Shown: positions 45,715-56,345 of the stretch, one piece after another | Layout of the letters: each line of letters opens with the position of its first letter | How positions within the stretch are numbered: the first letter of the stretch is position 1 | DNA from: Mauremys mutica | Lineage: Eukaryota > Chordata > Testudines > Geoemydidae | Reading direction: 5' to 3' | Assembly (NCBI RefSeq): GCF_020497125.1 | Contig: NC_059075.1 | Coordinates: 65,181,321-65,245,320 of the forward strand | DNA length: 64,000 nt | Notes under the pieces: generated by a model | Databases searched by the model: none | Seen by the model: the letters and a program-made list of their open reading frames with translations, nothing else | What the model was told of the DNA's origin: nothing | Program-made: the position numbers and the translations under genes

Positions 45715-47700
45715 ATTCAAGGAACCCAATTAAAAGAGTCTGCAGAACTTTCTCAGTAATGATACATTGTCTGAGGAACAATACATTCAGAAGGACTATC
45801 TGTACTACATAGTGCATGATTATAATGGGACCAAGCATAAACACATAGTCTCCATTTTACTGCTGTATGGTCCCATCACCAAGATTTCCTATAGATAGGT
45901 TTGACAGTGTACAGAATAAAGTGGGGAAAAGTCATGCCAAAAGTGACAGTTTGAGGATGTCTGTATCAAACTGTGAAACTCATTTTGTTTCAGAAGCTCT
46001 GCTTTGTACTCTAACCTTCTTCTTGGAGTGTGACCTTCACGCTGTGTTGTAACCTCCAGGGTAGATTAGAGCACCCATCTTGTGGCAGGGACTTGACAGC
46101 TGGTGGGAAAATTCTAAAAAGCTGAGACTGAGCAAACAAGGGCCATCAATGCTAGAGAACTCTTCCCTACTGGAAAAATAGATTTTCTATCATGTGGGCC
46201 ATTGACTTTGAATGACTGTCTACTCAGAAATTAATGGGGCCAGGGAGGGGCTGGAGATTAGAACTTCTCCAGCAAGCACATAGGTGAAGAGGAGTGCTTC
46301 TCTAAGCAAGAGGCCAGACCATTGCCACATGCAAGTAAGAAGACAAGAAAGGCTACCTAGTCTAAGGACGCTGCCCAAACCCAGGACTCACAGGAAGGGT
46401 GAGATCAGGCCTGCGGGGGCTGTGCTCAGGACTGTGTGTCATTTTCCAAAGATCCATAATTCCCTAGTGTGCTTTTTAAGAGCAAAGTGTGTGGTTAAGA
46501 AATTCCTTTATTAAGCCTGCATTCCTGGCTCATCTGTCCCTGAAGGGGTTAGCTGAGAAACAAGAGCTCTCACAGCCAGGTGGATCCTGGGGGAATATGT
46601 CTAAGCAATTGGACATATTCCACTGCCCAAGAATAGCATCAAACACCTGGGGTCCACCATGGAGTGTGCCCGAGAGATCCAGGGTTAGGAACAGTAATGA
46701 GTCATTACCCAGATGCAGGGGGCTTAGAAGCATATGGGTTCCAGCAGTGGGATCCATTAACAACTGACTGGTGTCCACATAGAGAATGGGATTGAACCAA
46801 CTATACAAACTGATGAAGAGAACAGCTGAAGAGGGCCTACAAATTGTTATGGAAAACAAGAGCGATTCAGTAGTGTGATTGCAAGCACTGCTCAAAGCTT
46901 TCTGTCTGCATCCAGAAGACAGAGTCCTGGAAAGAAACTTATGTGAATGTGACAAGCCAGGGAAAAGATGATGCTATTGGGAGGACACAATTTATACTGG
47001 AGAAGAGGGAAGAAGAGAGGGCCATGTATATGAGATAAAACCCATTAGAGAAACAGATACAAGAAAAGTACTTCTCTAGAATCTTCTGCTTGTGATTACC
47101 TACCAGTTGTGACTTCAGCTGGAATATCAACCCAAAAGGCCAAAGAAGGAGTACAGAAACAACAAAGAGAAGATACAAAGAATCCAAAAGGAAGGCAGGT
47201 GAACTGATAAAGACACCTGTAACTTGATATATGTCAAGACTTTATCAGATTATACAGACAGTTGATTACCTCTACCACCAAAGAACAGCACTTTAATACC
47301 TAGAAGACCAGACTGAACTAGCTGTCAGTGATAAGACCTCAGAGACAGCAGGCCCATGGAAATGGACATCCCTTGTCTACATGAGACAACCACGGAACGT
47401 TTTCCTGTGTAACTATTTAAAAGAGCCACACTATCAGCCAAGATGCCACCATATGGCATCCAACACAAATGCTAGAAATTCTAGGATGATTAAATTTTAT
47501 AGCTGAGCTATAAAATAGTGTTATTTTAAAAAGCATATTCGTTTACTGTGATTTTTAATTCTAAGGACAGCATTTCAGTAGGGAGGGAAGACGAACAATG
47601 AGGCCATGCTTTCAATACTGGTGTTCATCTACGCAGGTTATACTGATATTCATATTCCAGAACCACATATAAAACAATGATAAATTGAAGGTTTGGGCCA
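45715..47700. other. intronic, unassigned
   Basis: Several overlapping ORFs (for example 46530-46955 minus, 141 residues) without domain. No transposon ends recognised. Confidence 0.4.
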
Positions 47701-47714
47701 AATATAAGTTAAAA

Positions 47715-48100
47715 TGGCAGGTGTACCCGGTAATTCCAAACTGGATGCGGGGAGCTGTTCATTGTGGCTTCTATATGGCACGCCAGCAGCACCACTCTGC
47801 GTAGTATAAGAGTTGGCGGGGGCAGGAAAGCTGATGTGGAAAGTATATAAAGGAGTGAGAGGTAAGAGGTGGGGGAGATGACTGGACTCTTCCTTCTGAT
47901 TGGGTAAACTGTTGGAGAGTCAGAGAAACCAACCCCGCCCAAAGGGGTCCAAGGTAAATCAAGATTGGGAGGAGCCCAGTACAGAAAGAAGACCCCTGCT
48001 CCGGGAAGTTAAGGAGAAGTTATCGTAAGTGATGGTCTTAATCTTATTGCAATAAATTTCTGCTTCTCAAGCGAACTCTTCATTCCTGTGAATTACTCCC
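47715..48100 (+). mobile_element. LTR candidate (retroviral type)
   Basis: TATATAA at 47844-47850 is followed about 200 bp later by AATAAA (48051-48056) and TCTGCTTCTCAAGCGAACTC, the arrangement of an LTR promoter, R region and poly(A) signal. CTGATTGGGTAAACTG near 47896 may be a CCAAT-type region. The exact TG and CA ends were not found and no primer-binding site or viral gene follows, so it would be a solo LTR. Confidence 0.4.
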
Positions 48101-49145
48101 AACCCTTCCACCTATCCAAAGTGCAACACCTTCCAGGATGCCCAGCTACGATGGTGATCTTTGTGAGTTGGACTTCTGTTGAACCTGTCATAATTTGGTC
48201 ATTGTGTGACAGCCACTATCTTGACCAACTCTGGGGACTGAACCGTAGCCATCCAGAGCTGAAAGCACAGATCTTTACTACTGGAGCTAGAGAACCAGAC
48301 TCCATAGCTGGGGGCCATAACAGACCTATACCCTGTGTGGATTGGGCACTGTGGGGGTTGTTTAACATTCACACCACGGTGTGTGAGTAGAGGAGAGAGA
48401 GGAAAGTACTAGGAACCTCCAGACTCACTCATATGTGGCCAGTGTAAGATTAAGTCACAATTGCAGTCCCGGTGCACAGGGAAGGGCAGAAACTCCTCCT
48501 TCCATGCACTCACAGGGGAGCATGTCACTCCAGAGGAGGCACATGGGAGAGGTAGGGGGAAAGTGAGGCATAGAGCTGCCCTTCGACACAGATCAGGCCA
48601 AGTGCAGCACTGCATCAATCTAAAGGACAACACAGATTGTGCAGTACCTTTGTGCATTGGGCCTCTTAGAAGCAGTGTCCCTTTCTGTGTAGCTAGGAGT
48701 GGACATTTGGGTGGGCTCTGACTTTTGTGTGGACGGGCAATGACAGACTGTGCGAGCTAAGCTTCTCCCCCAATGCCACGCCCTCTTCGCAGCCGTGGTG
48801 CCCCCAGACACAGGGCTTCACCTGCTGAGCTGGGCACGCACATGAGGTGGCTCAGAAAACGGCAAGGCAGAGCTGTCAGAGCGTAGCTTTCTGAAGGGCG
48901 GCCACATAGCTCTGTCCTGGATTTCAGGTGCCTGAGTGACGCTCCGGGCCGCTGTGGCAGCACTACACCCCTACTCAGATTTGGGTGGGCCTGGATGCTG
49001 AGTGGGTGGGCTGCGGCCCACTCAGGCCCACCCATGGCTATGCCCCTGCTTCTTGACCTCCCACTGAGGTGATGAAGCTTTGCCTCATCCCCAGCAATGC
49101 CCAGTGCCTTATAGGCACAGTTTTGACAATGAAATGTAATGTCTA
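48101..49145. other. intronic, unassigned
   Basis: GC-richer around 48720-49030 with long overlapping ORFs (for example 48757-49206 minus). Motif GGGTGGGCCTG...GGCCCACTCAGGCCCACCC near 48983-49034 is a small inverted repeat. No protein recognised. Confidence 0.35.
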
Positions 49146-49148
49146 GGC

Positions 49149-49260
49149 CAGTGGTTTTCAAACTTTTTAGGCTGCGTGCCCCTTTCCAAATAATGTAGTC
49201 TACCACATACCCCCATCTGAGATAGGCTCATATATAACTATGAAAACAGAAAAAAAGAGT
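49149..49260 (+). mobile_element. hAT-like left end, right end not found
   Basis: CAGTGGTTTTCAAACTTTTT (49149-49168) strongly resembles the CAGTGGTTCTCAAACTTT terminus of hAT/Charlie-type elements. The matching inverted end was not found within the next kilobase, so the element is truncated or extends into the inverted-repeat region that follows. Confidence 0.5.
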
Positions 49261-49385
49261 CTGTAAAAGGGATAACACAATGTAATACAACGCACAAGCC
49301 CTGGAGTGTGTTGGCCCAGATACAATTATTATAGCAAACACAGGCATAGTTTAACTTCTATATTTGGGGAGGCATGGCTCCCAGT

Positions 49386-50170
49386 CAGCAGCTGCTGCTC
49401 TCTGGCCGCCCAGCTTTAAAGGTGGTGCCACCACCACCAGCAGCAGCACAGAACTTCAGAGCTGGGCGGCTGGAGAGCAGTGGCTGCTGGCTGGGGCATT
49501 CATGTTGTTTGCAGTGCAGGAAGGCTATGTTTTTAATCCTGCTCCTGTCCTGCCCCGCAATACCCACTCTCACCTGCGCCCGGATTGTTTCTTAATTTGT
49601 TATCCCGCTCTCGCTATTATGGCAGCAAGTCCTGCAGGACCTGTGGGACCCCAGTCCTGCTGCAGGGCTCACCTCTGAAGGCAGCACTGCCACCAGCAGC
49701 AGCGCAGAAGTAAGGGTGGCAACAGGGGCTGGTGGGGCATCCCATCCACTTTGCATGACAATGCATGGAGGGTTAGAGTTTTCTAATCCCTTTGAGTGGG
49801 GGAAAAGGAGATGCAGGGGCTGCTCATGCCCTTGTAGAAGTGCATGAGGACTCCAATCCCTCTGCATGGGTGAGCTGGGAGTTCCCATTCCATTGCAGGG
49901 TGGGTGCTAGTGGGGAGACATCCCGAGAGCAACATTTCCAGCCATTGCTAGGAAAATGCCATAGGACCCACTACCATAATAGCAGAAGCATGGAAACAAT
50001 GTGGGAGGGAGTGGGAGTGGAAGTGGGTATTGTGGGACGGGCTGGGAGCGGGATTAAAAAAAATAGTCCTCCTGCACTGCATACAACATGAACTCCCGTG
50101 GCCAGCAGCCGCTGCTCTCCAGCTGCCCAGATCTGAACTTCTGCACTGCTGCTTTGCTGCTGCTGCCGCC
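49386..50170. repeat. large imperfect inverted repeat
   Basis: 49435-49660 and 49930-50170 are inverted copies. The left arm has CTGGAGAGCAG, CATGTTGTTTGCAGTGCAGG, TTTTTAATCCTGCTC and GCTATTATGGCAGCA. The complement of the right arm has the same series with CATGTTGTATGCAGTGCAGG, TTTTTAATCCCGCTC and GCTATTATGGTAGTG. About 270 bp separate the arms. A short third copy (CTGCTGCTCTCTGGCCGCCCAG at 49387, inverted) precedes them. Likely part of a turtle DNA transposon family; all ORFs here are by-products. Confidence 0.7.
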
Positions 50171-50239
50171 CACAACCAGGAGAGCTAGAAACATAGGTGT
50201 TTTTGAAAGGAGCTCCTTTTGGTAGCAAAGGTTCAATTC

Positions 50240-53200
50240 TCTGGCAAATTCTGCAACTGCAGAATCAGGAATGTCTGGAACACTATTGTAGGCTGATGTC
50301 GTTTCCCATTCTTAGGGAAACTGGAGTCGGGGGTGTAAATGGACCACAAAGATTCAGTTTGGGGCACTGACATTTTGGATCAACTCACAAGCTGCAGCAT
50401 ATAAGGTTTATTCTAATATTGAAAGGGTTCACTGGGAACTACCATCTGAAAATTTAGCCATGCTAAGGTCCTATATTGAAACCTGCCTTGCAAACACTCC
50501 CAGCTCCACCATATGACACACATACGGTGAACTGTATTAATGCAATAGCCCCGAGTTTAAATCTAACTGTGTAAGGTATCTAGAGAACACCACTCACCAA
50601 AGTATCGAGTTGCTGATCAAAGCATTACATTTTTCTATTAAAATAAAAAGCACTGAAACCTGGCTGCACGCCAAGCAGCCGACGTGCACAGTTTCAGGAG
50701 GACTGCACATTTGTGCTGGCTGTATTGCTCTCCAGCATTTCCTGCCCGCTTGTCTACAAAATGTGTGACTGGCTATGTGTTATTGAGGTAACCGCTTGCC
50801 TGCCTCGGTCCAGATCAAAGCAAAGGTGCTTGAGGCTGCCTTGCAAAGTGGAGGAAGGAAATTTAAAAATAAAGTGGTAAGAAAGTAGAAAAATAAAGAC
50901 TAAGGATCTCTGTATGTTTTCTGAACGCATCAGGTAAAGCACAGGAAGTGCACCAAAATGCTTTGAAATATGACAACTATGCTCGTACAAACACACATAC
51001 ACAAGCTTGTTCAAGCAGTCCTCAAACATGCAAAAAGAAAACTTACCCTCATCAACAGTAAACAGACCGACCTACTGTACAAGTTAACAGTAGGATACAG
51101 ATTTTTTAAAAATTTAAAAAGCTTTTATTAAAAACAGCTGAGCCCAGTTAGGTGCAGAAAAAAATCCAGAATATACTGGACTATATCACTAACCATTTAC
51201 TGCAGCTCTCCATGTTTCTTTTTCTTTTGTTAATTATTTATCAAACTGTTCAATTTTAGTTCTTTTGAGTAAAGAGTCTGTTAGCACAGGGCAGCGTAGA
51301 CATTAGAAAACCAACTACAAATGACTAACAACATGATTAGTAGGAAATCTCATAGCATTCTTATGGCACTCAGGTAAAGCTCTATCACAGTCGCACTTCC
51401 TCTGAAGGTACTGAGAAGGGGATGGAGAGGTGCTGAAGTTAGCTTGGTAGACACTAAGGAGACCGAGAAGGTGAGAGAGCATGAGACTGGTTTTCAGAGA
51501 GAACTTGTTTGCAATGGAGACTGTCCGCCCATGGATGCTAATATGACTTTTGAGTTCTCTTCTCTTTCTAATATGTATACTAAGGTCCCAGTTGGCTCAT
51601 GCTTGAACCAATGAAAGTTTTGCCATTGACTGAAGGAGAGTATGAACGAGTTCTAAGAGCTCAGTATTCTACACTGTAGGTCACCATTAATAACGGAACC
51701 TGGTACTAATTTCTCCTCAAGGCTTTTGTGTTTCAGAAGCATGAAATTCATGTCTTTCAAACAGAACAATATTTTACTAGGCATAATTATAAGCAAGGCT
51801 GGAAAAATTCCCTTGATACTCGCTCACCTGTGGACTAAGAGTCAGGTTATCAATTACCCTGCCCCTCACGTAGTCATTGACACCAGCGCAGAATGAGTGG
51901 AAAACACTGCTAGCTCAACAGGGTGGCAATTTATACCTACTTTGCACTCACTAGCACAGGGTAATACGGAATCTGGCTCGATGTGTCCTTGTTAGGGAGA
52001 AAAACAACTGCCCCACTCTCGTAAACCAGGCATATTTTATTTACATTGGCACATCAGCTCTCCTTCACCAATAAACTGATGATAGATCCACCTATTTGCA
52101 GAGCTCCTCCACTGTTCTACCCCTCCTGAGGCTCAGATAGCTCTCAGCCCCTCACCTGCAGCTGGGCCCTCTCCAACCCTTCCCTGTCCTCCTCTTAGAA
52201 GACGGTGGCTCAAAGGCCCCCTGCGCCTCGTTTTTGGTGAGAATGGCTGTAGTTGCTTGCTGTTCATTTTACACAAACATTCGACTCTAAGAAGAATGCC
52301 AGTGCAGCAGCCACTGTCCTTACTGCCCCATCTCCGGAATGAGAACTAGCAGTCTCGGGGTCCCTCCACTCCCTCCCTCCTATTTATCTAGGTTGTTGAA
52401 AGGGCACCGGGGCTTGAGCTTCTCTGCCTTTTTCCTTCTCCTCAGAGCAGGAGCCAATGACTATCTAGCCCCCCTCAGCCAACATACCCTGTCAAAATCA
52501 CTATTCGCCCTCAGTGAGTGGATGAGGAGGTTTTTCAAGGCCTAAATGTAACAGGCATTTCTTCTCTTGCATAAAGTTCACTGTCATCCAAGGGCATGGC
52601 CATTTTTTGGCTCCTGAGGGGAAGGGATGGTGGTTATTGCCCACTATAAAATGTGGTAATGTATGTATCAGTAGAAATATGGGCAGACTGATGCTTGGTC
52701 TTGCACAGCACAGGTGTGGCATGTTGTGCATATGCACAAGAAGTAAAACACAATGGGTAGGCGAAGGAACCCAATCCTGCATCTGTGAGATAGCTGCCAA
52801 CAGCAACCTAATGACTCCTACCTAGAAGCAGGAGTGAGGCTCACAGACAAACACATAGCTAAGTGGCTCATCTGCATGCTTACCAGGCTAAAGTCCTTTT
52901 CTCCTCAGACACATGGATGAACTGCCCACATCCTTTCCCCTTTTCGCCCTGCCCTTTTCAGAGTAAGAAGGCAGGCATGCAAGGGTGTCCTACTTCTGTG
53001 CAATGCAGAGACCTACATCTAGCTCTTAACCTTCCTTGTTCCTACATGGAGCCTCCAAACACACCCCTGCGGGAACCCAGTCCTGCACTCAGAGTAGTAT
53101 ACCAGGGATTTGCAGGCTCTAGGCCATCATATTGTGGCACATATAACAATGACAGTGGTAGGAAAGAAGGAAAACTCCATCATGAATGAATAAGGAATTC

Positions 53201-53380
53201 CTTGCCTATACAAGGCCCATGTCCACCACCTGTGCATCCATGAGTCTGTGTAAAGTATGTTCATTTTCCCCTCTCCTCCTCAGAACTCTGCCACGCGCCC
53301 CTCTTGCTCATTCCACTTTCAGACCCTGGATCAGAAACTCTCACATGTGCAGTTATTTTGTGATGTGGAAAAACAATACT
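50240..53380. other. intronic, unassigned
   Basis: No exon recognised. 51840-51985 has TTAGAGTCAGG/GAATCTGGCTC-type blocks like those in the palindromic repeats. 52330-52830 carries overlapping ORFs without domain. Confidence 0.4.
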
Positions 53381-53384
53381 TTGC

Positions 53385-53640
53385 ACTTACACAGCGCATA
53401 CTATATAGATATTTGCACCTGAGGATCTCAAAATATGCTAGCCATTTTTACAGACATTAATTAAGACTCACAACATCTCTGCTACACAGGTCAGAATTAT
53501 TACCTGCATTTTACAGAGTCGGGAGTATAAGGCACACAGAGATTAAGTGATTTACCCAAAGTCACACAAGAAAATTAGTGGAAAAGCCAGGGAACAAACA
53601 CAGATCTCATGATTCCCAATCCTGTACCTTTGCCACAAGG
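53385..53640 (-). mobile_element. MIR-like CORE-SINE remnant
   Basis: On plus the block reads TTTTACAGAGTCGGG, CACACAGAGATTAAGTGATT and ACCCAAAGTCACACAAG, then CACAGATCTCATGATTCCCA. This is the complement of the MIR core (CTTGTGTGACTTTGGGT). The adjoining TTGCACCTGAGGATCTCAAA at about 53415 is the usual left part of the reptilian form. Boundaries approximate. Confidence 0.65.
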
Positions 53641-55980
53641 CCTATATATGGGATGCAATGTATGGCAATAACCCAAAATGAGGGGGACACAAAAATGCAT
53701 TCATACAAGAAACTTAAAATGCAGTGGGATTCATTTCTTTAGTGTAAATAACTTTCTGTAATCTCAGTTCCATGATTCTGCATTTCTGCTGTAATTAATA
53801 GTAAACAAGAAAAGCGAGGGCACATCACAGATATGGAATGCGGGCCAGTTTGGGACTAAAATGAGTGCTGTCCCTTGAAAGGAGGGATATTCGGGAGGTA
53901 TTCCCGACAAGGATTCAAATGTTTCAAACCTTATTGAAGTCAATGGCAAAACTCCCACTGACTTCACTAAGGCCAAATTTTTAATCTTGGGATTTAAACC
54001 CAAAGCCTCAATACTGAAAGGCTCTGGTATCCCACTGTTCTTCCTTTACCCCCACTCCAGATTCCAGGCTGCCTCAAGAAGCCCCAAAGGACTCCCTCAA
54101 ATCTGCTGTAAAACTACTAAGGCTCTACCAGGTAGGTCAGCATATGGAAGCTTCATTTTCTTTCAGTCAACAACTCTGTGCTATTGGGGTACAATGTCTA
54201 CTAGCCGAACACAGTAAGATGTGCTTTACAGCTTCTGAAGTAACTTTAATTTCTACCCACCATGTGTTAAATTGGTGAATGACACATCTACATGATTTTT
54301 GCCACTGTCTTCTTTTTGCTTGGATATGTTTACTTGAGTACACGCAGATCTTTCTAAAAGAAACTAGATTCTTATTTCCACTGCAGTGTTAGCATGAGAC
54401 TGAAATCTGTTCCTCAGGTGGCATGAGAATCATTCAAGTCATGCTGACAGGTCTAGCACTTGATCTGACAGCAAACGATTCCAAAGAAATCTTTGATTCA
54501 AAACTGGAGCTGGGAAGAGAACTTCCCTTTGTATTAAACACATGAACCATCAGGTCCTAATGTTTTGAAAGGGAGAGCTTGAGAGGGAGAACATACAGGG
54601 ACGCTCGTAGGGATAAGACAGCAAAGGTTTTAATTTTTCTTTTACATCATCACAGGGTGTTCAAGAGTTTTAACTGCACCCCTTTCTTTCCCTCAACCTC
54701 TGAATTCTGACCCAGGTTTAAAGAGCAACTTAAAATTTCAAATGTTAGCTAGAACTTTGCATTTCTTCTTCTGGTCTGTACTTGTCTAAAACCAGCTGGT
54801 TTTAAAAGACAGGGCCAGTTCATGTCCTCAGTCACACCACTGCAATCCAACTGAAGCAAATGCCAGGCACAACGGAGAGTAAAGATTGGCCCCTTTTATC
54901 ACGATATGCACTTTGAGGATCCATAATAGCAATGAGCCTGTAAAAAGCCAATGGGATTTCACTGAGTTGCGCCAATGAATTGTAATTTGACAGCCCATTG
55001 AGAATGCAGTGGAGAAACAGCAGAAAGCATGGTGATGGAAAACCACAAGCTCAGGCTGCAGTAGCTGGAAGTAATTGTATCTAGTGTTTTGTAAGTGGGT
55101 CACACAAAGGTAGGTGCATGCACACAAACACTTTCTCGCTCTCTCTCTTGCAGAGTACTGGAGTAAGCTGGGAGGTACAGAAAGCATTTAAACACAGCCC
55201 CAAATGCAGAGATAAGTATCTTACCTTCCAACCCCCCTTGCCTGAATAGAACTAGCTGGATAAGAGCTGACTTAATCCTACAGAACCAATTCTTTGCTAC
55301 TCTGAATGGGTAATTCATGGCAGAAAATATGTTGCTGGCAGTGGACATGCTGACACCAAGGGGATGAAAAGAATTGAGGCCCAGGTCTTTGGTGAAGAAT
55401 ATGACTGAAGTTCTTGATTTCTCTCTGGGTTGCAATTATTTCTTGTTTAAAATAAAAAGCAAACATTTTTGGGGAGCAAAGAGCTGGGAAAAGGGGAAAA
55501 GGAGGAGGGGGTAAGACATTACAGGGAGGTCCCCAGGTAAGGCATCCCAAAGAAGGACCACATAGTTACATCTAGAATGCTGCACCATCTTCCCAATCTT
55601 GTTACCCTGACTAGCAAATGAACACATTTATGGGGTCTAATTCTGATACAAGATATTATCTTTGTCATGAAGAGGAGATAGTGGACTTCTAATTGCCTGC
55701 ATTGAGTTTGGAAGACGCCGGTAAAATCTGAGCATTTTTCCATATTCTGTATTTTGACTGGCTGGCCTTTCTACCTTTCCCCTGTCATGGTGGCTGAAGC
55801 AGTATATAGGGATGCCATACCCTGGGCCTTCAGGTGAAGGAAACAAATGTTCTCATTCCTTTTTAAAAAAGAAAAATAAAAAAAAGTAAATGAAACAATA
55901 TTCCCATTTTCACACTAGCAGCAAGCAGCAGGCGAGAATCAATAGGTGCTAAGAGATGCAAGCATGTCCTTCCCAAAAGA
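53641..55980. other. intronic, unassigned
   Basis: 53925-53985 includes TGAAGTCAATGGCAAAACTC and CCACTGACTTCACTAAGGCC, a palindromic repeat remnant. ORFs 54828-55846 (minus) overlap in several frames and show no domain. 55862-55890 is A-rich, just downstream of the RGS-domain exon. Confidence 0.4.
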
Positions 55981-55983
55981 TAC

Positions 55984-56073
55984 CTTCTTCTTCGCCAGCA
56001 ATAAGTCTTGGTACGTGTTAGAACGGAGGAAACGTGCGTAGCTGTCACTCTTCATCAACTTGTAAATGTGCTC
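55984..56073 (-). CDS. RGS6: RGS6 coding exon: end of the RGS domain
   Basis: RGS6 accelerates GTP hydrolysis on Galpha-i/o subunits and works as a complex with Gbeta5 at membranes of neurons and heart cells. This 90-bp exon encodes 30 residues, beginning [15 protein letters not shown] and ending QDLLLAKKK, which are the last helices of the RGS domain and the start of the tail. The SYARF and LLLAKKK wording points to RGS6; I recall RGS7 as differing here (SYPRF, LLQAKKK). On the minus strand the exon follows a pyrimidine-rich acceptor ending CCCCACAG and is followed by donor GTATCT, somewhat weaker than consensus. Both junctions are phase 0. The upstream RGS-domain exon (expected to end near FEDAQ) is not in the window. 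The longest open frame over this place (55863-56048) is a shadow in another frame. The family assignment comes from memory of the protein, but two further matching exons downstream make it very secure. Confidence 0.96.
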
Positions 56074-56167
56074 CTGTGGGGCAGGAGGAAAGGAAAGTTT
56101 GAGAATTGTTACCAAATACCATTCAGAAATCAGAGGGATTCAAAACAGTCCAATGAAAGGAAGGGAG

Positions 56168-56186
56168 GGAGAGAGAGAGAGAGAGA
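56168..56186. repeat. (GA)n microsatellite
   Basis: About nine GA units, 95 bp upstream of the RGS-domain exon on the minus strand (so a CT tract in the transcript, before the acceptor). Confidence 0.9.
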
Positions 56187-56221
56187 CAATTAGAAAGAGG
56201 GAGCAAAGTCCTAATTATAAT

Positions 56222-56345
56222 AATTTATCGTTTGTATTGTGGCAGTGCCCAGGAGCCCACGTCCTGGAGAACTCTATTACGCTACGCACTGTACACCCCA
56301 CCCAAAAGATGGTCCATGCCCCAAAGAGTTTGCATGTATTAATCT
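56222..56345 (+). repeat. old dispersed repeat, class unresolved
   Basis: Blocks TTTGTATTGTGGCAGTGCCC, GCACTGTACACC and AAGATGGTCCATGCCCCAAA resemble a widespread amniote repeat that normally reads 'gtccctgccccaaagagctt'. Recognised from memory. Confidence 0.45.

Larger units (their letters stand above)
44354..55983 (-). other. RGS6: RGS6 intron between RGS-domain exon and cassette exon
   Basis: An 11,630-bp intron bounded by GTATCT (donor) and TTAAAG (acceptor) on the minus strand. It carries a Cry-like SINE, an LTR candidate, a large inverted repeat, a MIR-like SINE and simple repeats, described separately. No further coding exon was recognised in it. Confidence 0.9.

Noticed and set aside
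46530..46955. 141-residue minus frame, possible RGS6 alternative exon
   Set aside because: No phase-compatible splice sites and no similarity to known RGS6 tails.
48757..49206. 149-residue minus-strand open frame
   Set aside because: Overlaps other frames of similar length, ends in a hAT-like terminus, and has no recognisable family or splice link to RGS6.
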